From assembly GCF_014647875.1 (NCBI RefSeq), contig NZ_BMQA01000016.1, forward strand, positions 1-64,000: 64,000 bases of DNA. The letters are read 5' to 3'. Source of the DNA: Streptomyces brasiliensis. Its GTDB lineage: Bacteria > Actinomycetota > Actinomycetes > Streptomycetales > Streptomycetaceae. The translations under genes were made by a program, and so were the position numbers. Positions 25,918 to 33,753 of this stretch are shown here, one piece after another. The number at the start of each line of letters is the position of its first letter. Position 1 is the first letter of the stretch. The notes beneath the pieces were generated by a model. It did not search any database. It was not told where the DNA came from and saw nothing but the letters and a program-made list of their open reading frames with translations.

Positions 25918-26610
25918 ATGGCGAGGAGAGCGAGTGCAGGAACGGGCGGGACGGGCGGGAGCGGCGTGCGTGCGGCCCGGCGCCCGGAGCTGCGGCTGCC
26001 GCCGCTGGAGCCGTACGGCGGAGCGGAGTTGGAGCCGGACGGTGACTACGACGGACTGGCGTTCCAGGAGCTGGACTTCGCCGGCCAGGACGGGGCCGGC
26101 GCCCGCTTCATGGACTGCGCCCTGACGGGCTGCGCGCTCGACGAGACGAGACTGCGCCACGCCCGCATTTTCGATACGGCCCTCACGGCGGTCCGGGGTG
26201 TGGGCACCGACCTCGCCGAGACCACCCTCCGCGACGTCGAACTGACCGAGCCGCGACTGGGCGGCACACAGCTCCACGGTGCCGTCCTGGAGCGGGTCGT
26301 CGTCCGAGGCGGCAAGATCGACTACCTCAACCTGCGCAAGGCCAGGCTCAAGGACGTCGTCTTCGAGGGCTGCGTCCTGGTCGAGCCCGACTTCGGCGGC
26401 GCCCACCTGGAGCGCGTCGAGTTCGTGGACTGTGCCCTCAAGGGCGTCGACCTCGGCGGGGCGACACTGAAGGACGTGGACCTGCGCGGGGCCGCTTCGC
26501 TGGAGATCGCGAGAGGGGTGGAGCGGCTGGCGGGGGCGGTGATCAGCACGGGGCAACTGCTGGATCTGGCACCGGTGCTGGCGGCGGAGCTGGGGATCCG
26601 GGTGGAGTGA
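25918..26610 (+). CDS. Pentapeptide-repeat protein
   Basis: A 230-aa protein. Residues about 40-210 are A(D/N)LxX-type pentapeptide repeats (LDFAGQDGAGARFMDCALTG, LDETRLRHARIF, LRKARLKDVVFEGC, LEPDFGG-type units) forming a right-handed quadrilateral beta-helix. The N-terminus is Arg/Pro-rich. Pentapeptide proteins include DNA-gyrase-protecting Qnr/MfpA, but most are of unknown function and nothing here proves that role. Divergent from the phytoene-desaturase-like gene. Confidence 0.85.
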   Translation: MARRASAGTGGTGGSGVRAARRPELRLPPLEPYGGAELEPDGDYDGLAFQELDFAGQDGAGARFMDCALTGCALDETRLRHARIFDTALTAVRGVGTDLAETTLRDVELTEPRLGGTQLHGAVLERVVVRGGKIDYLNLRKARLKDVVFEGCVLVEPDFGGAHLERVEFVDCALKGVDLGGATLKDVDLRGAASLEIARGVERLAGAVISTGQLLDLAPVLAAELGIRVE

Positions 26611-26619
26611 GGGAGCTGC

Positions 26620-27120
26620 CTACGGCACCCGCGGGAACCGGGCCTGCAAAGTCCAGATCGCCGGGTTCTCCGCCAGGTCCTCGTGCAGATCGGTCAGGTC
26701 CGCGATCAGGTCGTGCAGGAAGTCCCGTGCCTCCCGCCGCAGTTCGGTGTGCGAGAAGGTGAGCGGGGCCTCCTCCGCGGGCATCCAGTCGGCCTCCACG
26801 TCCACCCAGCCGAAGCGGCGCTCGAAGAGCATGCGATCGGTCGACTCGGTGAAGTCCAGTTCCGCCCGCTGCGGACGGGAGGCACGCGAACCCGCCGGGT
26901 CCCGGTCCAGCCGCTCCACGATGTCGCACAGCGCCCATGCGAAGTCGAGCACCGGTACCCATCCCCAGGCTGTGGACAGCTCCCGGTCCGACTTGGTGTC
27001 CGCGAGATAGACGTCCCCGCAGAACAGGTCGTGCCGCAGCGCGTGGACGTCCGCACGCCGGTAGTCGGTCTGCGGAGGGTCCGGGAAGCGGTTGGAGAGG
27101 GCATAGCCGATGTCGAGCAC
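26620..27120 (-). CDS. Conserved hypothetical protein
   Basis: A 166-aa acidic protein without signal peptide or membrane segments. It is rich in Trp and Asp (WGWVPVLDFAWALCDIVERLD, FERRFGWVDVEADWMPAEEAPLTF). No family with known function is recognised. It looks cytoplasmic and globular. Start GTG 27120 (VLDIGYALSN) is chosen on composition; ATG 27189 would add 23 Arg/Ser-rich residues. It converges on the pentapeptide gene with 9 bp between stops. Confidence 0.65.
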   Translation of the reverse strand: MLDIGYALSNRFPDPPQTDYRRADVHALRHDLFCGDVYLADTKSDRELSTAWGWVPVLDFAWALCDIVERLDRDPAGSRASRPQRAELDFTESTDRMLFERRFGWVDVEADWMPAEEAPLTFSHTELRREARDFLHDLIADLTDLHEDLAENPAIWTLQARFPRVP

Positions 27121-27230
27121 GGGTGCGATGGTGTCACGGCGGCGGGACCGCCGCGGCGACGGGCCCTCACGGCAGCACTTCTGCGACATCGTCCAGGGCT
27201 GGGCCGCGGCACAGGCCGGCCGCCGCTGGG

Positions 27231-28226
27231 TCAGACCTCCGGAGTCCTCGCCTCCCACTCGTCCAGCAGCCGGGCGAGTCGGGGTGGCCACACCGGCTCC
27301 GGCTCCTCCGCGAGTTCCTTCCGGGTCCACCAGCGCCAGGCGAGTATGCCGTCCTCGGCGTGCGCGGCGGCCAGACGGGGGCCGGTGGGCTCGCGGTGCG
27401 GGCCGTGGGTGACGTAGATGTGCTCGTGCTGGTGGACCGGGATGCCCATGGGGATCCCCCCGCCCGAGCGAAGCCGAGATTGGGGGAGTGTGAAGTCGTG
27501 CTCCCAGGTGCACAGCAGCGAACCCGGCTCCAGATCCGTCCAGCCGGTCTCCTCACGCAGCTCCCGCAGGGCGCCCTCGCGCGGTCCCTCGCCCGCCTCG
27601 AGGCCGCCGCCGGGCAGCGCCCAGTGCACGCCGACCTCGACGTTGTCGTACCGGAGCAGGAACACCGAGCCCTCGGCGTCCACCACGGCGACCCGGGCCG
27701 CCTGCCGTGGAGTGCGCAGCACCTTGCGCAGGACGGCGCAGGGGCGGCCGAGCGCGCGGTCCGGGCGGCGGTCGACCACCTCGTAGCCCAGGGCCGTCCA
27801 GAAGGCCAGTCCCTTGGGGTTGTTGTCGAGCACGGCGAGGCGCACGGCCGTACGGCCACTGGCGCGGAAGCGGTCCTCGACCAGTTGCGCGATCCGCCGC
27901 CCGTGACCCCGGCCCTGCACAGCCGCGTCCACCATCAACAGGCCGATCCACGGATCCGGTTCTGCCGGGTCCGGGTGGTGGGCGAGGGTCGCTGCGACCC
28001 CGACCAGCCGCCCCTCGCTGCGTGCCAGCAGCACCTCCGCGTCCGGATGCGCCAGCTCGTCGGCCAGCGCGGTCGCCACCTGTTCGGTCGTGATGCCGTC
28101 CGGGTCCGGGAAGTCGCCGCTGAGGGCGTGGAATTCACGGTTGGAGGCGTACAGCGCGGTGAGTTCGGTGAGGACGGGGGCCGGGATGTCGTTGTCGGGG
28201 GTGAGGTGCAGGGGGTCGAGGATCAT
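27231..28226 (-). CDS. GNAT acetyltransferase fused to a Nudix hydrolase
   Basis: A 331-aa two-domain protein. Residues about 1-165 are a GNAT domain (acetyl-CoA loop VDAAVQGRGHGRRIAQLV, then LAVLDNNPKGLAFWTALGYEVV). Residues about 172-325 are a Nudix domain with the box GGGLEAGEGPREGALRELREETGW. The Nudix box is essentially intact (GX5EX7REUXEEXGU), so it should hydrolyse a nucleoside-diphosphate-linked compound. The palindromic repeat at 27450-27488 adds about 13 residues (SRLRSGGGIPMG) in frame. The pairing may couple acetylation and clean-up of one metabolite, but that is speculation. Confidence 0.85.
   Translation of the reverse strand: MILDPLHLTPDNDIPAPVLTELTALYASNREFHALSGDFPDPDGITTEQVATALADELAHPDAEVLLARSEGRLVGVAATLAHHPDPAEPDPWIGLLMVDAAVQGRGHGRRIAQLVEDRFRASGRTAVRLAVLDNNPKGLAFWTALGYEVVDRRPDRALGRPCAVLRKVLRTPRQAARVAVVDAEGSVFLLRYDNVEVGVHWALPGGGLEAGEGPREGALRELREETGWTDLEPGSLLCTWEHDFTLPQSRLRSGGGIPMGIPVHQHEHIYVTHGPHREPTGPRLAAAHAEDGILAWRWWTRKELAEEPEPVWPPRLARLLDEWEARTPEV
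27450..27488. repeat. Streptomyces dispersed palindromic repeat, copy 2
   Basis: The reverse strand reads CTCCCCCAATCTCGGCTTCG then CTCGGGCGGGGGGATCCCCA, a typical form of the dispersed Streptomyces repeat and a relative of copy 1 at 19196. It sits in frame inside the Nudix domain. Confidence 0.8.
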
Positions 28227-28282
28227 CGGGGCAACGTATCGCGGCGTCCCCGCGGCAGGCGCGGGACGTCCTGCAGACGCCG

Positions 28283-28316
28283 GAGCCCCGGACGCGACGT
28301 GGCGCGGCCGGGGCTC
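28283..28316 (-). terminator. Probable terminator downstream of the TerD gene
   Basis: GAGCCCCGG and its complement CCGGGGCTC flank a 16-nt GC-rich loop, 33 bp after the terD stop in its direction of transcription. Confidence 0.55.
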
Positions 28317-28348
28317 TCGAGGCCCTGTCGGGCAGAGACAGGTGTCCG

Positions 28349-28924
28349 TCAGACGTTGACGCCGAAGTCCTGGGCGATGCCCACCAGGCCCGAGGCGTAA
28401 CCCTGGCCGACCGCACGGAACTTCCACTCCGCGCCGTTGCGGTACAGCTCGCCGAAGACCATCGCCGTCTCGGTGGCCGCGTCCTCCGACAGGTCGTAGC
28501 GCGCGATCTCGGCGCCGCCGGCCTGGTTGACGATGCGGATGTACGCGTTGCGGACCTGGCCGAAGTTCTGGTTGCGGTTCTCGGCGTCGTAGATGGAGAC
28601 CGGGAAGACGACCTTGTCGACGTCGGCCGGGAGGGCGGCCAGGTTGACGTTGATGGCCTCGTCGTCGCCCGCGCCCTCGCCGGTGCGGTTGTCGCCCGTG
28701 TGGACGATCGTGTTGTCCGGGGTCTGCTTGTTGTTGAAGAAGACGAAGTGGGCGTCGGAGTAGACCTTGCCCTGCGGGTTGACCGCGATGGCGGAGGCGT
28801 CGAGGTCGAAGTCCGTGCCGGTGGTGGTGCGGACGTCCCAGCCGAGGCCCACGGTGACGGCGGTCAGGCCCGGAGCCTCCTTGGTGAGCGAGACGTTGCC
28901 ACCCTTGGACAGGCTTACAGCCAT
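28349..28924 (-). CDS. TerD-family calcium-binding stress protein
   Basis: A 191-aa protein of the TerD/TerE family (tellurite and general stress response). Typical motifs are MAVSLSKGGNVSLTKEAPGL, VGLGWDVRTTTGTDFDLDASAI (acidic Ca2+ site), SDAHFVFFNNK, GDDEAINVNL and the C-terminal FRAVGQGYASGLVGIAQDFGV. Streptomyces carry many paralogues and several affect morphological development. Start ATG 28924 follows AAGGGA. Monocistronic. Confidence 0.93.
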   Translation of the reverse strand: MAVSLSKGGNVSLTKEAPGLTAVTVGLGWDVRTTTGTDFDLDASAIAVNPQGKVYSDAHFVFFNNKQTPDNTIVHTGDNRTGEGAGDDEAINVNLAALPADVDKVVFPVSIYDAENRNQNFGQVRNAYIRIVNQAGGAEIARYDLSEDAATETAMVFGELYRNGAEWKFRAVGQGYASGLVGIAQDFGVNV

Positions 28925-29086
28925 GGTTTGGGAGTCCCTTCCCTCGTTTTTTCGTACGGCTTCGTACTGAGGACGAAGCTACCGTCACCCGGGAGAACGT
29001 CGAGGGGGGTCCCGACGGTTCCGGTTGCCTTTACCTTTTTTACCAACGGGAAAACCGGGTGACGTGGACCGGACCCAGCCGGGACC

Positions 29087-29524
29087 ATGGAAGACATGTC
29101 CGGTCCTTACGTCGTCCGTGGCTCGGTCTCGCTCCCCGAGGCCGAGCTGATGTGGCGTTTCTCGAGGTCGTCCGGGCCGGGTGGCCAGCACGTCAACACC
29201 AGTGACTCGCAGGTGGAGCTGCGCTTCGACCTGGCGCGGACCGAGGCGCTTCCCCAGGTGTGGAAGGAGCGGGCGCTGGCGCGGCTGGCCGGGCGGCTCG
29301 TCGACGGCGTCGTCACCGTGCGCGCGTCCGAGCACCGGTCGCAGTGGCGCAACCGCGAGACCGCCGCCGTACGGCTGGCCGCGCTGCTGGCCGAGGCGAG
29401 CGCGCCCCCGCCCAAGCCGCGCAGGCCCACCCGCATCCCGCGCGGGATCAACGAACGGCGGCTGCGGCAGAAGAAGCAGCGCTCCGAGACCAAGCGGGGC
29501 CGCTCGGGACGGGACTGGACGTAG
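29087..29524 (+). CDS. arfB: ArfB/YaeJ-like peptidyl-tRNA hydrolase
   Basis: A 145-aa class I release-factor-like domain with the catalytic GGQ at residues 32-34 (FSRSSGPGGQHVNTSDSQVEL) and a highly basic C-terminal tail (GINERRLRQKKQRSETKRGR). This combination defines ArfB, which enters the empty mRNA channel of stalled ribosomes with its tail and frees the nascent chain. The start could be ATG 29087 or ATG 29096 (MSGPYVV). Divergent from terD. Confidence 0.9.
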   Translation: MEDMSGPYVVRGSVSLPEAELMWRFSRSSGPGGQHVNTSDSQVELRFDLARTEALPQVWKERALARLAGRLVDGVVTVRASEHRSQWRNRETAAVRLAALLAEASAPPPKPRRPTRIPRGINERRLRQKKQRSETKRGRSGRDWT

Positions 29525-29616
29525 CCTTCACATCCTCTCCGGAGTCCCTGTCACATCCGCGCCTCCAGATCCGTCAGTCCACCGACGACGGATCGCGACC
29601 AGGGATGTGAGCACGG

Positions 29617-30456
29617 ATGAGCGAGAACGAGTTCCTTGCGCAGAGCTTCGAGGCGCACCGCCCCCGGCTGAGTGCCGTCGCCCACCGCATGCTCGGCTCG
29701 ACCGCCGAGGCCGAGGACGCGGTGCAGGAGGCCTGGTTCCGGCTGAGCCGCTCCGACACCGCCCGGGTGGAGAACCTGGGCGGCTGGCTGACGACCGTCG
29801 TCGGCCGGGTCTGCCTGGACATGCTCCGCTCCCGCAAGTCCCGCGCCGAGGAGCCCTTGGAGTCCGGTCCCGCGGTCGCCTCGACGGACCCCGACCCCGA
29901 ACAGGACGCCCTGCTGGCCGACTCGGTCGGCTCCGCCCTGCTGGTCGTCCTGGACACCTTCACGCCCGCCGAGCGCCTCGCGTTCGTGCTGCACGACCTG
30001 TTCGCGGTGCCGTTCGAGGAGGTCGCGGGGATCCTCGGCCGCAGCCCGGCCGCCGCACGGCAACTCGCCAGCCGGGCCCGCCGCCGGGTCCAGGGTGCGC
30101 CGGCTCCGGACGGCGATCTCGCCCGCCAGCGGGAGATCGTGGACGTCTTCCTGGCCGCCTCGCGGGACGGCGACTTCGAGGGACTGCTGGCCGTACTCGA
30201 CCCGGACGTGGTGGCCCGCAGCGACGAGGGCGTGGCGGCGGGCGCGGCAACGGTCGCCTCCGGCGCGCTGCGCTACTCGGCCTTCCACGCGGTCGCGGTC
30301 CCCGCCCTGGTGAACGGCACGACGGGCCTGGTGGTCCTGGAGAACGGCCGCCCGGAGCGGGCCCTGGTCTTCACCTTCGTCCGGGACCGCATCGCCGTGA
30401 TCGACATCGTGCTGGACCCGGAGCGGGTGTCGCGGCTGGACATCGTGCTGGTCTAG
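29617..30456 (+). CDS. ECF sigma factor with C-terminal SnoaL-like domain (SigJ/ECF41-like)
   Basis: A 279-aa sigma factor. Region 2 starts at residue about 9 (FEAHRPRLSAVAHRMLGSTAEAEDAVQEAWFRLSR) and region 4 is at about 110-160 (LLVVLDTFTPAERLAFVLHDLFAVPFEEVAGILGRSPAAARQLASRARRRV). Residues about 170-279 form a SnoaL/NTF2-like domain, as in ECF41 and SigJ proteins, where it modulates activity in place of a classical anti-sigma factor. The usual D-G-G-G-(K/R) motif in that domain reads RSDEGVAAGA here. No carboxymuconolactone decarboxylase gene, the usual ECF41 partner, is adjacent. It shares its stop (CTAG) with the convergent GNAT gene. Confidence 0.87.
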   Translation: MSENEFLAQSFEAHRPRLSAVAHRMLGSTAEAEDAVQEAWFRLSRSDTARVENLGGWLTTVVGRVCLDMLRSRKSRAEEPLESGPAVASTDPDPEQDALLADSVGSALLVVLDTFTPAERLAFVLHDLFAVPFEEVAGILGRSPAAARQLASRARRRVQGAPAPDGDLARQREIVDVFLAASRDGDFEGLLAVLDPDVVARSDEGVAAGAATVASGALRYSAFHAVAVPALVNGTTGLVVLENGRPERALVFTFVRDRIAVIDIVLDPERVSRLDIVLV

Positions 30457-30936
30457 GGGCGGGCCGTGGGCCGCCGGCCCACCTCCAGCACCCCCACCGT
30501 CTGCCCCCCCACTCGTCTCCGCGGTCACGCGGAAGCCCAGAGCACGGTAGAACCGCTCGGGACCCGTCGGGCCGGGGTGCCAGGTGACGTAGACCTCCTT
30601 GCCGCCCCTGCCGAGGATCTCCTCCGCCACCGCCGCGACCGCGAAGGCGCCGTACCCCCGGCCCTGTTCCTCCGCCGCGATGTTCAGGCGCCACAGGCCC
30701 GAGCGGCGCACGGTGCCGTCGCCGTGCCAGTCGATGTCGAGAAAGGCCATCAGGAAGCCGACCGGGCGGCCGTCGTCGACGATCAGACGGGGCCAGGCGA
30801 CCCCCGGCGGACGGATGTACGCCTCGGCCAGTGAATGCGCCACCGGTTCCACCGCGTGTTCCTGGTCGGGCCGGACCCGAATACCGATCGCGGACTCGAA
30901 ATTCCGCGGGGTGACTTCTTCCAGGCGAGGGGTAAT
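30453..30936 (-). pseudogene. GNAT acetyltransferase with a 3' frameshift and unclear start
   Basis: The minus strand encodes a GNAT domain: RVRPDQEHAVEPVAHSLAEAY, PRLIVDDGRPVGFLMAFLDID, and acetyl-CoA loop IAAEEQGRGYGAFAVAAVAEEI ending at FYRALGFRVTAET. Next the frame runs on into antisense of the sigma gene. Removing one base from the seven-C run (30504-30510) restores the expected ending GQTVGVLEVGRRPTARP with a stop at 30453. Coding signal extends upstream of the first GTG (30852) to about 30936, where only an ATT lies at the expected start. It is a broken gene, a phase-variable tract or a sequencing error. Confidence 0.7.
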
Positions 30937-31005
30937 CCGCGCAACCTAGATGGGCAGTTCACGAAATCGCCACGGATTTTTTCCGGTGTTCCCACTCGAG
31001 TGCCA

Positions 31006-31590
31006 TTACCTCAACTGCCGGTACCTGCCGCGGAAATACAACAGCGGACCCCCGTCCGCACTCGGCACCCGTGCCGTCAGCACCCGGCCGATCACCAGCG
31101 TGTGGTCCCCGGCCGTCACCCGCTGTTCCGTCCGGCACTCCAGGGTCGCCAGGGCGCCGCCCACCAGAGGAGCGCCGGTGACCTCACCGCGGACGTACGC
31201 GATGTCCTCGAACAGGAGCCGGTCGCTGATGCGGCCCTTCATGGCGAAGCGGCCCGCGATGTGCCGCTGGCTCTCCGAGAGGACCGAGACCGCCCACAGG
31301 GGCTGCTCCTCGAGCAGATCGTCCATGCGGGCGCCCGCACGCAGGCTGACCAGCACCAGCGGCGGGTCCAGCGACACGGACAGGAACGCTGTCGCCGTCA
31401 TGCCGACGTCCTCGCCCAACGGTGCCGCCGGGTCGTCCGGATCGAGCGGCGGCTCCTGCGCGGTCACCAGGACCACACCCGCGGCCAGCCGGGACATCGC
31501 GGCCCGGAACTCGTCGTTGCTCACCCCCACAGGATGCCCGGGGGCGGCGGTGACAGTGGGGGAGGGCGAGGGAGCGGGGTTGTTCAGCAC
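31006..31590 (-). CDS. Flavin reductase-like FMN-binding protein
   Basis: A 194-aa protein of the flavin reductase (split beta-barrel, HpaC/NtaB-like) family. Family features are FRAAMSRLAAGVVLVTAQ, MTATAFLSVSLDPPLVLVSLRAGARM, FAMKGRISDRLLFEDIAY and the C-terminal GGPLLYFRGRYRQLR. It reduces FMN/FAD with NAD(P)H to supply a two-component monooxygenase; the partner is not obvious nearby. The N-terminal 20 residues are Pro/Ser-rich and may be dispensable or a mis-start. Monocistronic and divergent from cdgB. Confidence 0.85.
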   Translation of the reverse strand: MLNNPAPSPSPTVTAAPGHPVGVSNDEFRAAMSRLAAGVVLVTAQEPPLDPDDPAAPLGEDVGMTATAFLSVSLDPPLVLVSLRAGARMDDLLEEQPLWAVSVLSESQRHIAGRFAMKGRISDRLLFEDIAYVRGEVTGAPLVGGALATLECRTEQRVTAGDHTLVIGRVLTARVPSADGGPLLYFRGRYRQLR

Positions 31591-31780
31591 TCCGGAAACG
31601 CTAGTGTCCGCCCCGCGCGGGCCGCATCGGGCCTCCGCCCGAGCCGGGACCTAGGACCAGGGAACGACCAGGGAGGGACGGTCGTGCATGATGTCCCCAC
31701 GCCTGCACAGCTTGTGTTCGGCAAGCGGGCGGAATCGGGCGACGGAACGCGGAATCTCCACTCAATTGCTCACGTTTTTC

Positions 31781-31796
31781 TGTGACTTGAGTCACA
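31781..31796. promoter_or_regulatory. 16-bp palindrome, candidate operator of cdgB
   Basis: TGTGACTTGAGTCACA is a perfect inverted repeat with 7-bp arms and a TG centre, about 190 bp before the cdgB start. GTGAC/GTCAC arms resemble BldD-type half sites, and BldD regulates cdgB in S. coelicolor. Assigning it to BldD is inference; spacing differs slightly from the published consensus as I remember it. Confidence 0.45.
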
Positions 31797-31861
31797 AGAG
31801 CCGGGAATTGTTGACCCTGTGTACCGAGTGGGCAGCGCGCTGTGATTCAGTGGCGGGGAAA

Positions 31862-31922
31862 CCTGCAAGAGCACCGCAAGAGCACCGCAAGGGCACCACC
31901 AAGGGCACCACCAAGGGCACCA
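31862..31922 (+). repeat. Short tandem repeat upstream of cdgB
   Basis: Five head-to-tail units of 11-12 bp, GCAAGAGCACC twice and GCAAGGGCACC then ACCAAGGGCACC twice. They lie 60-120 bp before the cdgB start, in the likely 5' leader. The change of unit length from 11 to 12 bp indicates expansion by slippage. Confidence 0.8.
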
Positions 31923-31983
31923 TCGATAAGAAGCGCCGAAGACAACCCTTGATTCGCTGCCAGGTCTCGGGGGGAGGGCGAGC

Positions 31984-33636
31984 ATGGAGACCGAGTCGGA
32001 GCCGTACGTCCGTCTTGCGTCCCTGCGACAGCTGTACCAGGTCATGGCCGACATGAACACGGCACGGAGCCTGGCGGACACACTGCAGACCGTCGCGGAC
32101 GGCGTGGTCAACGCCCTCGGGTACGAGATGGCGTGCGTCAACCTCGTGCGCCCCGACGGCGACCTCGTCGTTGCGGCCTTCGCCGGGAACTCCGCCGCCG
32201 AGGCCCTCATCACCGGCCGTGTCGGCTCCCGTACCTCCTGGGAGCGCCGCCTGACCATGGGCGAGGCCTGGGGCGACCTCAGGTTCATACCGCACACCGA
32301 GGGCTGGGTCCTCGACGAGGACGACGTACCGCAGTGGTACACCGACGGCCCGGCGCCCCGCTTCGAGGACGAGTGGCACCCCTCCGACCGGCTCTTCGCG
32401 CCGATGTACACGCCCGGCGTGCAGGGCTCCTCCGGCGAGCTGCTCGGCGTGATCTCCGTGGACCGCCCGCGCAACGGCCGCCATCCGGGTGCCTGGGGCC
32501 GCGAGGCCCTGCAGATGTACGCCTTCCAGGCCGCCATCGCGATCAGCAACGCGCGTCTACGTGCAAATATGCAACGTGCCCTGGTCCGCCTCGAGCGGGA
32601 GCAGCAGGCGCTGCGCGCCAGCGAGGAGAGCTTCCGGCAGGCGTTCGAATACGCCCCCTCCGGCATGGCCATCGCCGAGATGGGCGGCGACCAGCACGGC
32701 CGCATCCTGCGTACCAACGACGCCCTGTGCCGACTGCTGGGCCGCCCCGCCTCCGCGATGCGCCGCTATTCCTTCTCCGACCTCGTCCACCCCGAGGACA
32801 TAGGCACCCTGCTGCGCACCTCGGCCGAAGGTGGGCGCGCCGAGCTGCGTCTCGGCCGCCGCGACGGCACCTATGTATGGGTGTCCCTGCGCAACTCCGT
32901 CGTCGCCGACGCCGCCGACGGCCCCCGCTTCCTGCTCACCCACGTCGAGGACATAGAGGAGCGCAAGCGCCGCGAGCTGCAGCTCGCCCACCGCGCCTCC
33001 CACGACTCCCTCACCGGCCTGCCGAACTCCGCCGAGCTGCGCTCCCGCCTGTCCTCCCGGCTCTGCCAGCGCCCGACGCACGCCGGCGTCATCGAGTCCC
33101 TGGACGCGGCCTACGGCCACCCGGCCTTCGACGTCAACGGCCACGGCTTCGACCTCGCGTCCGGGGGCGCGCAGACGTACGACGGCTTCGACCACCATGT
33201 GCACACCGTCGCCCCCGAGGCCGGCCAGGACGACGGCACCAAGGGGCTCGCGGTCCTCTTCTGCGACCTCGACGGCTTCAAGTCGATCAACGACCGGTTC
33301 GGGCACAACGCGGGGGACGCGGTCCTCATCGAGGTGGCCAGGCGGCTGTCGCGCGGGGTCCGGGACGGCGACACGGTGGCCCGGCTCGGCGGCGACGAGT
33401 TCGTGATCCTCGCCGACGGACTCGGCCGGGCCGACGCCCAGGACCTCGCCGTACGGCTGCGCAACGAGATCATCCAGCCGATCCGGGCCGAGGGACGGGC
33501 CGTGCGGGTGGGCGCGAGTTTCGGCATCGGCTGGGCCCACTGCGGCATGACGGCGGACGAAGTGCTGAAATCAGCCGACGAACGGATGTACGTCGAGAAA
33601 CGATCTCGTCCCAAACAGCACCGGCGTGCCGGCTGA
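31984..33636 (+). CDS. cdgB: CdgB-like diguanylate cyclase (GAF-PAS-GGDEF)
   Basis: A 550-aa cytoplasmic diguanylate cyclase with a GAF domain (about residues 25-195), a PAS domain (about 215-335) and a GGDEF domain (about 340-545). The active site GGDEF is intact at 469-473, and the inhibitory I-site RDGD lies at 460-463, five residues upstream. The architecture and genomic position match CdgB of S. coelicolor, a BldD-controlled cyclase whose c-di-GMP drives BldD dimerisation and delays sporulation. The GGDEF domain carries an insertion of roughly 45 residues between LTGLPN (343) and CDLDGFKSIND (427). Start ATG 31984 has the ribosome-binding site GGGGGGAG. Confidence 0.93.
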   Translation: METESEPYVRLASLRQLYQVMADMNTARSLADTLQTVADGVVNALGYEMACVNLVRPDGDLVVAAFAGNSAAEALITGRVGSRTSWERRLTMGEAWGDLRFIPHTEGWVLDEDDVPQWYTDGPAPRFEDEWHPSDRLFAPMYTPGVQGSSGELLGVISVDRPRNGRHPGAWGREALQMYAFQAAIAISNARLRANMQRALVRLEREQQALRASEESFRQAFEYAPSGMAIAEMGGDQHGRILRTNDALCRLLGRPASAMRRYSFSDLVHPEDIGTLLRTSAEGGRAELRLGRRDGTYVWVSLRNSVVADAADGPRFLLTHVEDIEERKRRELQLAHRASHDSLTGLPNSAELRSRLSSRLCQRPTHAGVIESLDAAYGHPAFDVNGHGFDLASGGAQTYDGFDHHVHTVAPEAGQDDGTKGLAVLFCDLDGFKSINDRFGHNAGDAVLIEVARRLSRGVRDGDTVARLGGDEFVILADGLGRADAQDLAVRLRNEIIQPIRAEGRAVRVGASFGIGWAHCGMTADEVLKSADERMYVEKRSRPKQHRRAG

Positions 33637-33753
33637 TCCCCAGGTCAGCCGGACAATGCGTGCTGAGTCGCCCGTTTGGGCCAGCTGGAGCGGGTAGGCT
33701 CGCCTTTCCGAAGCTGTACCGCATCCGTCGCACCTGTTGAGGAGTACCAAGGG

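Larger units (their letters stand above)
31591..31983 (+). promoter_or_regulatory. Regulatory region of cdgB (393 bp without a gene)
   Basis: This region holds the promoter of cdgB and that of the divergent flavin reductase gene. Two features stand out and are listed separately: a 16-bp palindrome at 31781 and a tandem repeat at 31862. In S. coelicolor cdgB is a direct BldD target (established knowledge). I see no convincing ORF in it. Confidence 0.6.

Noticed and set aside
31862..31922. CRISPR-like or tandem-gene interpretation of the repeat before cdgB
   Set aside because: Units of 11-12 bp are contiguous without spacers and no cas genes are near.
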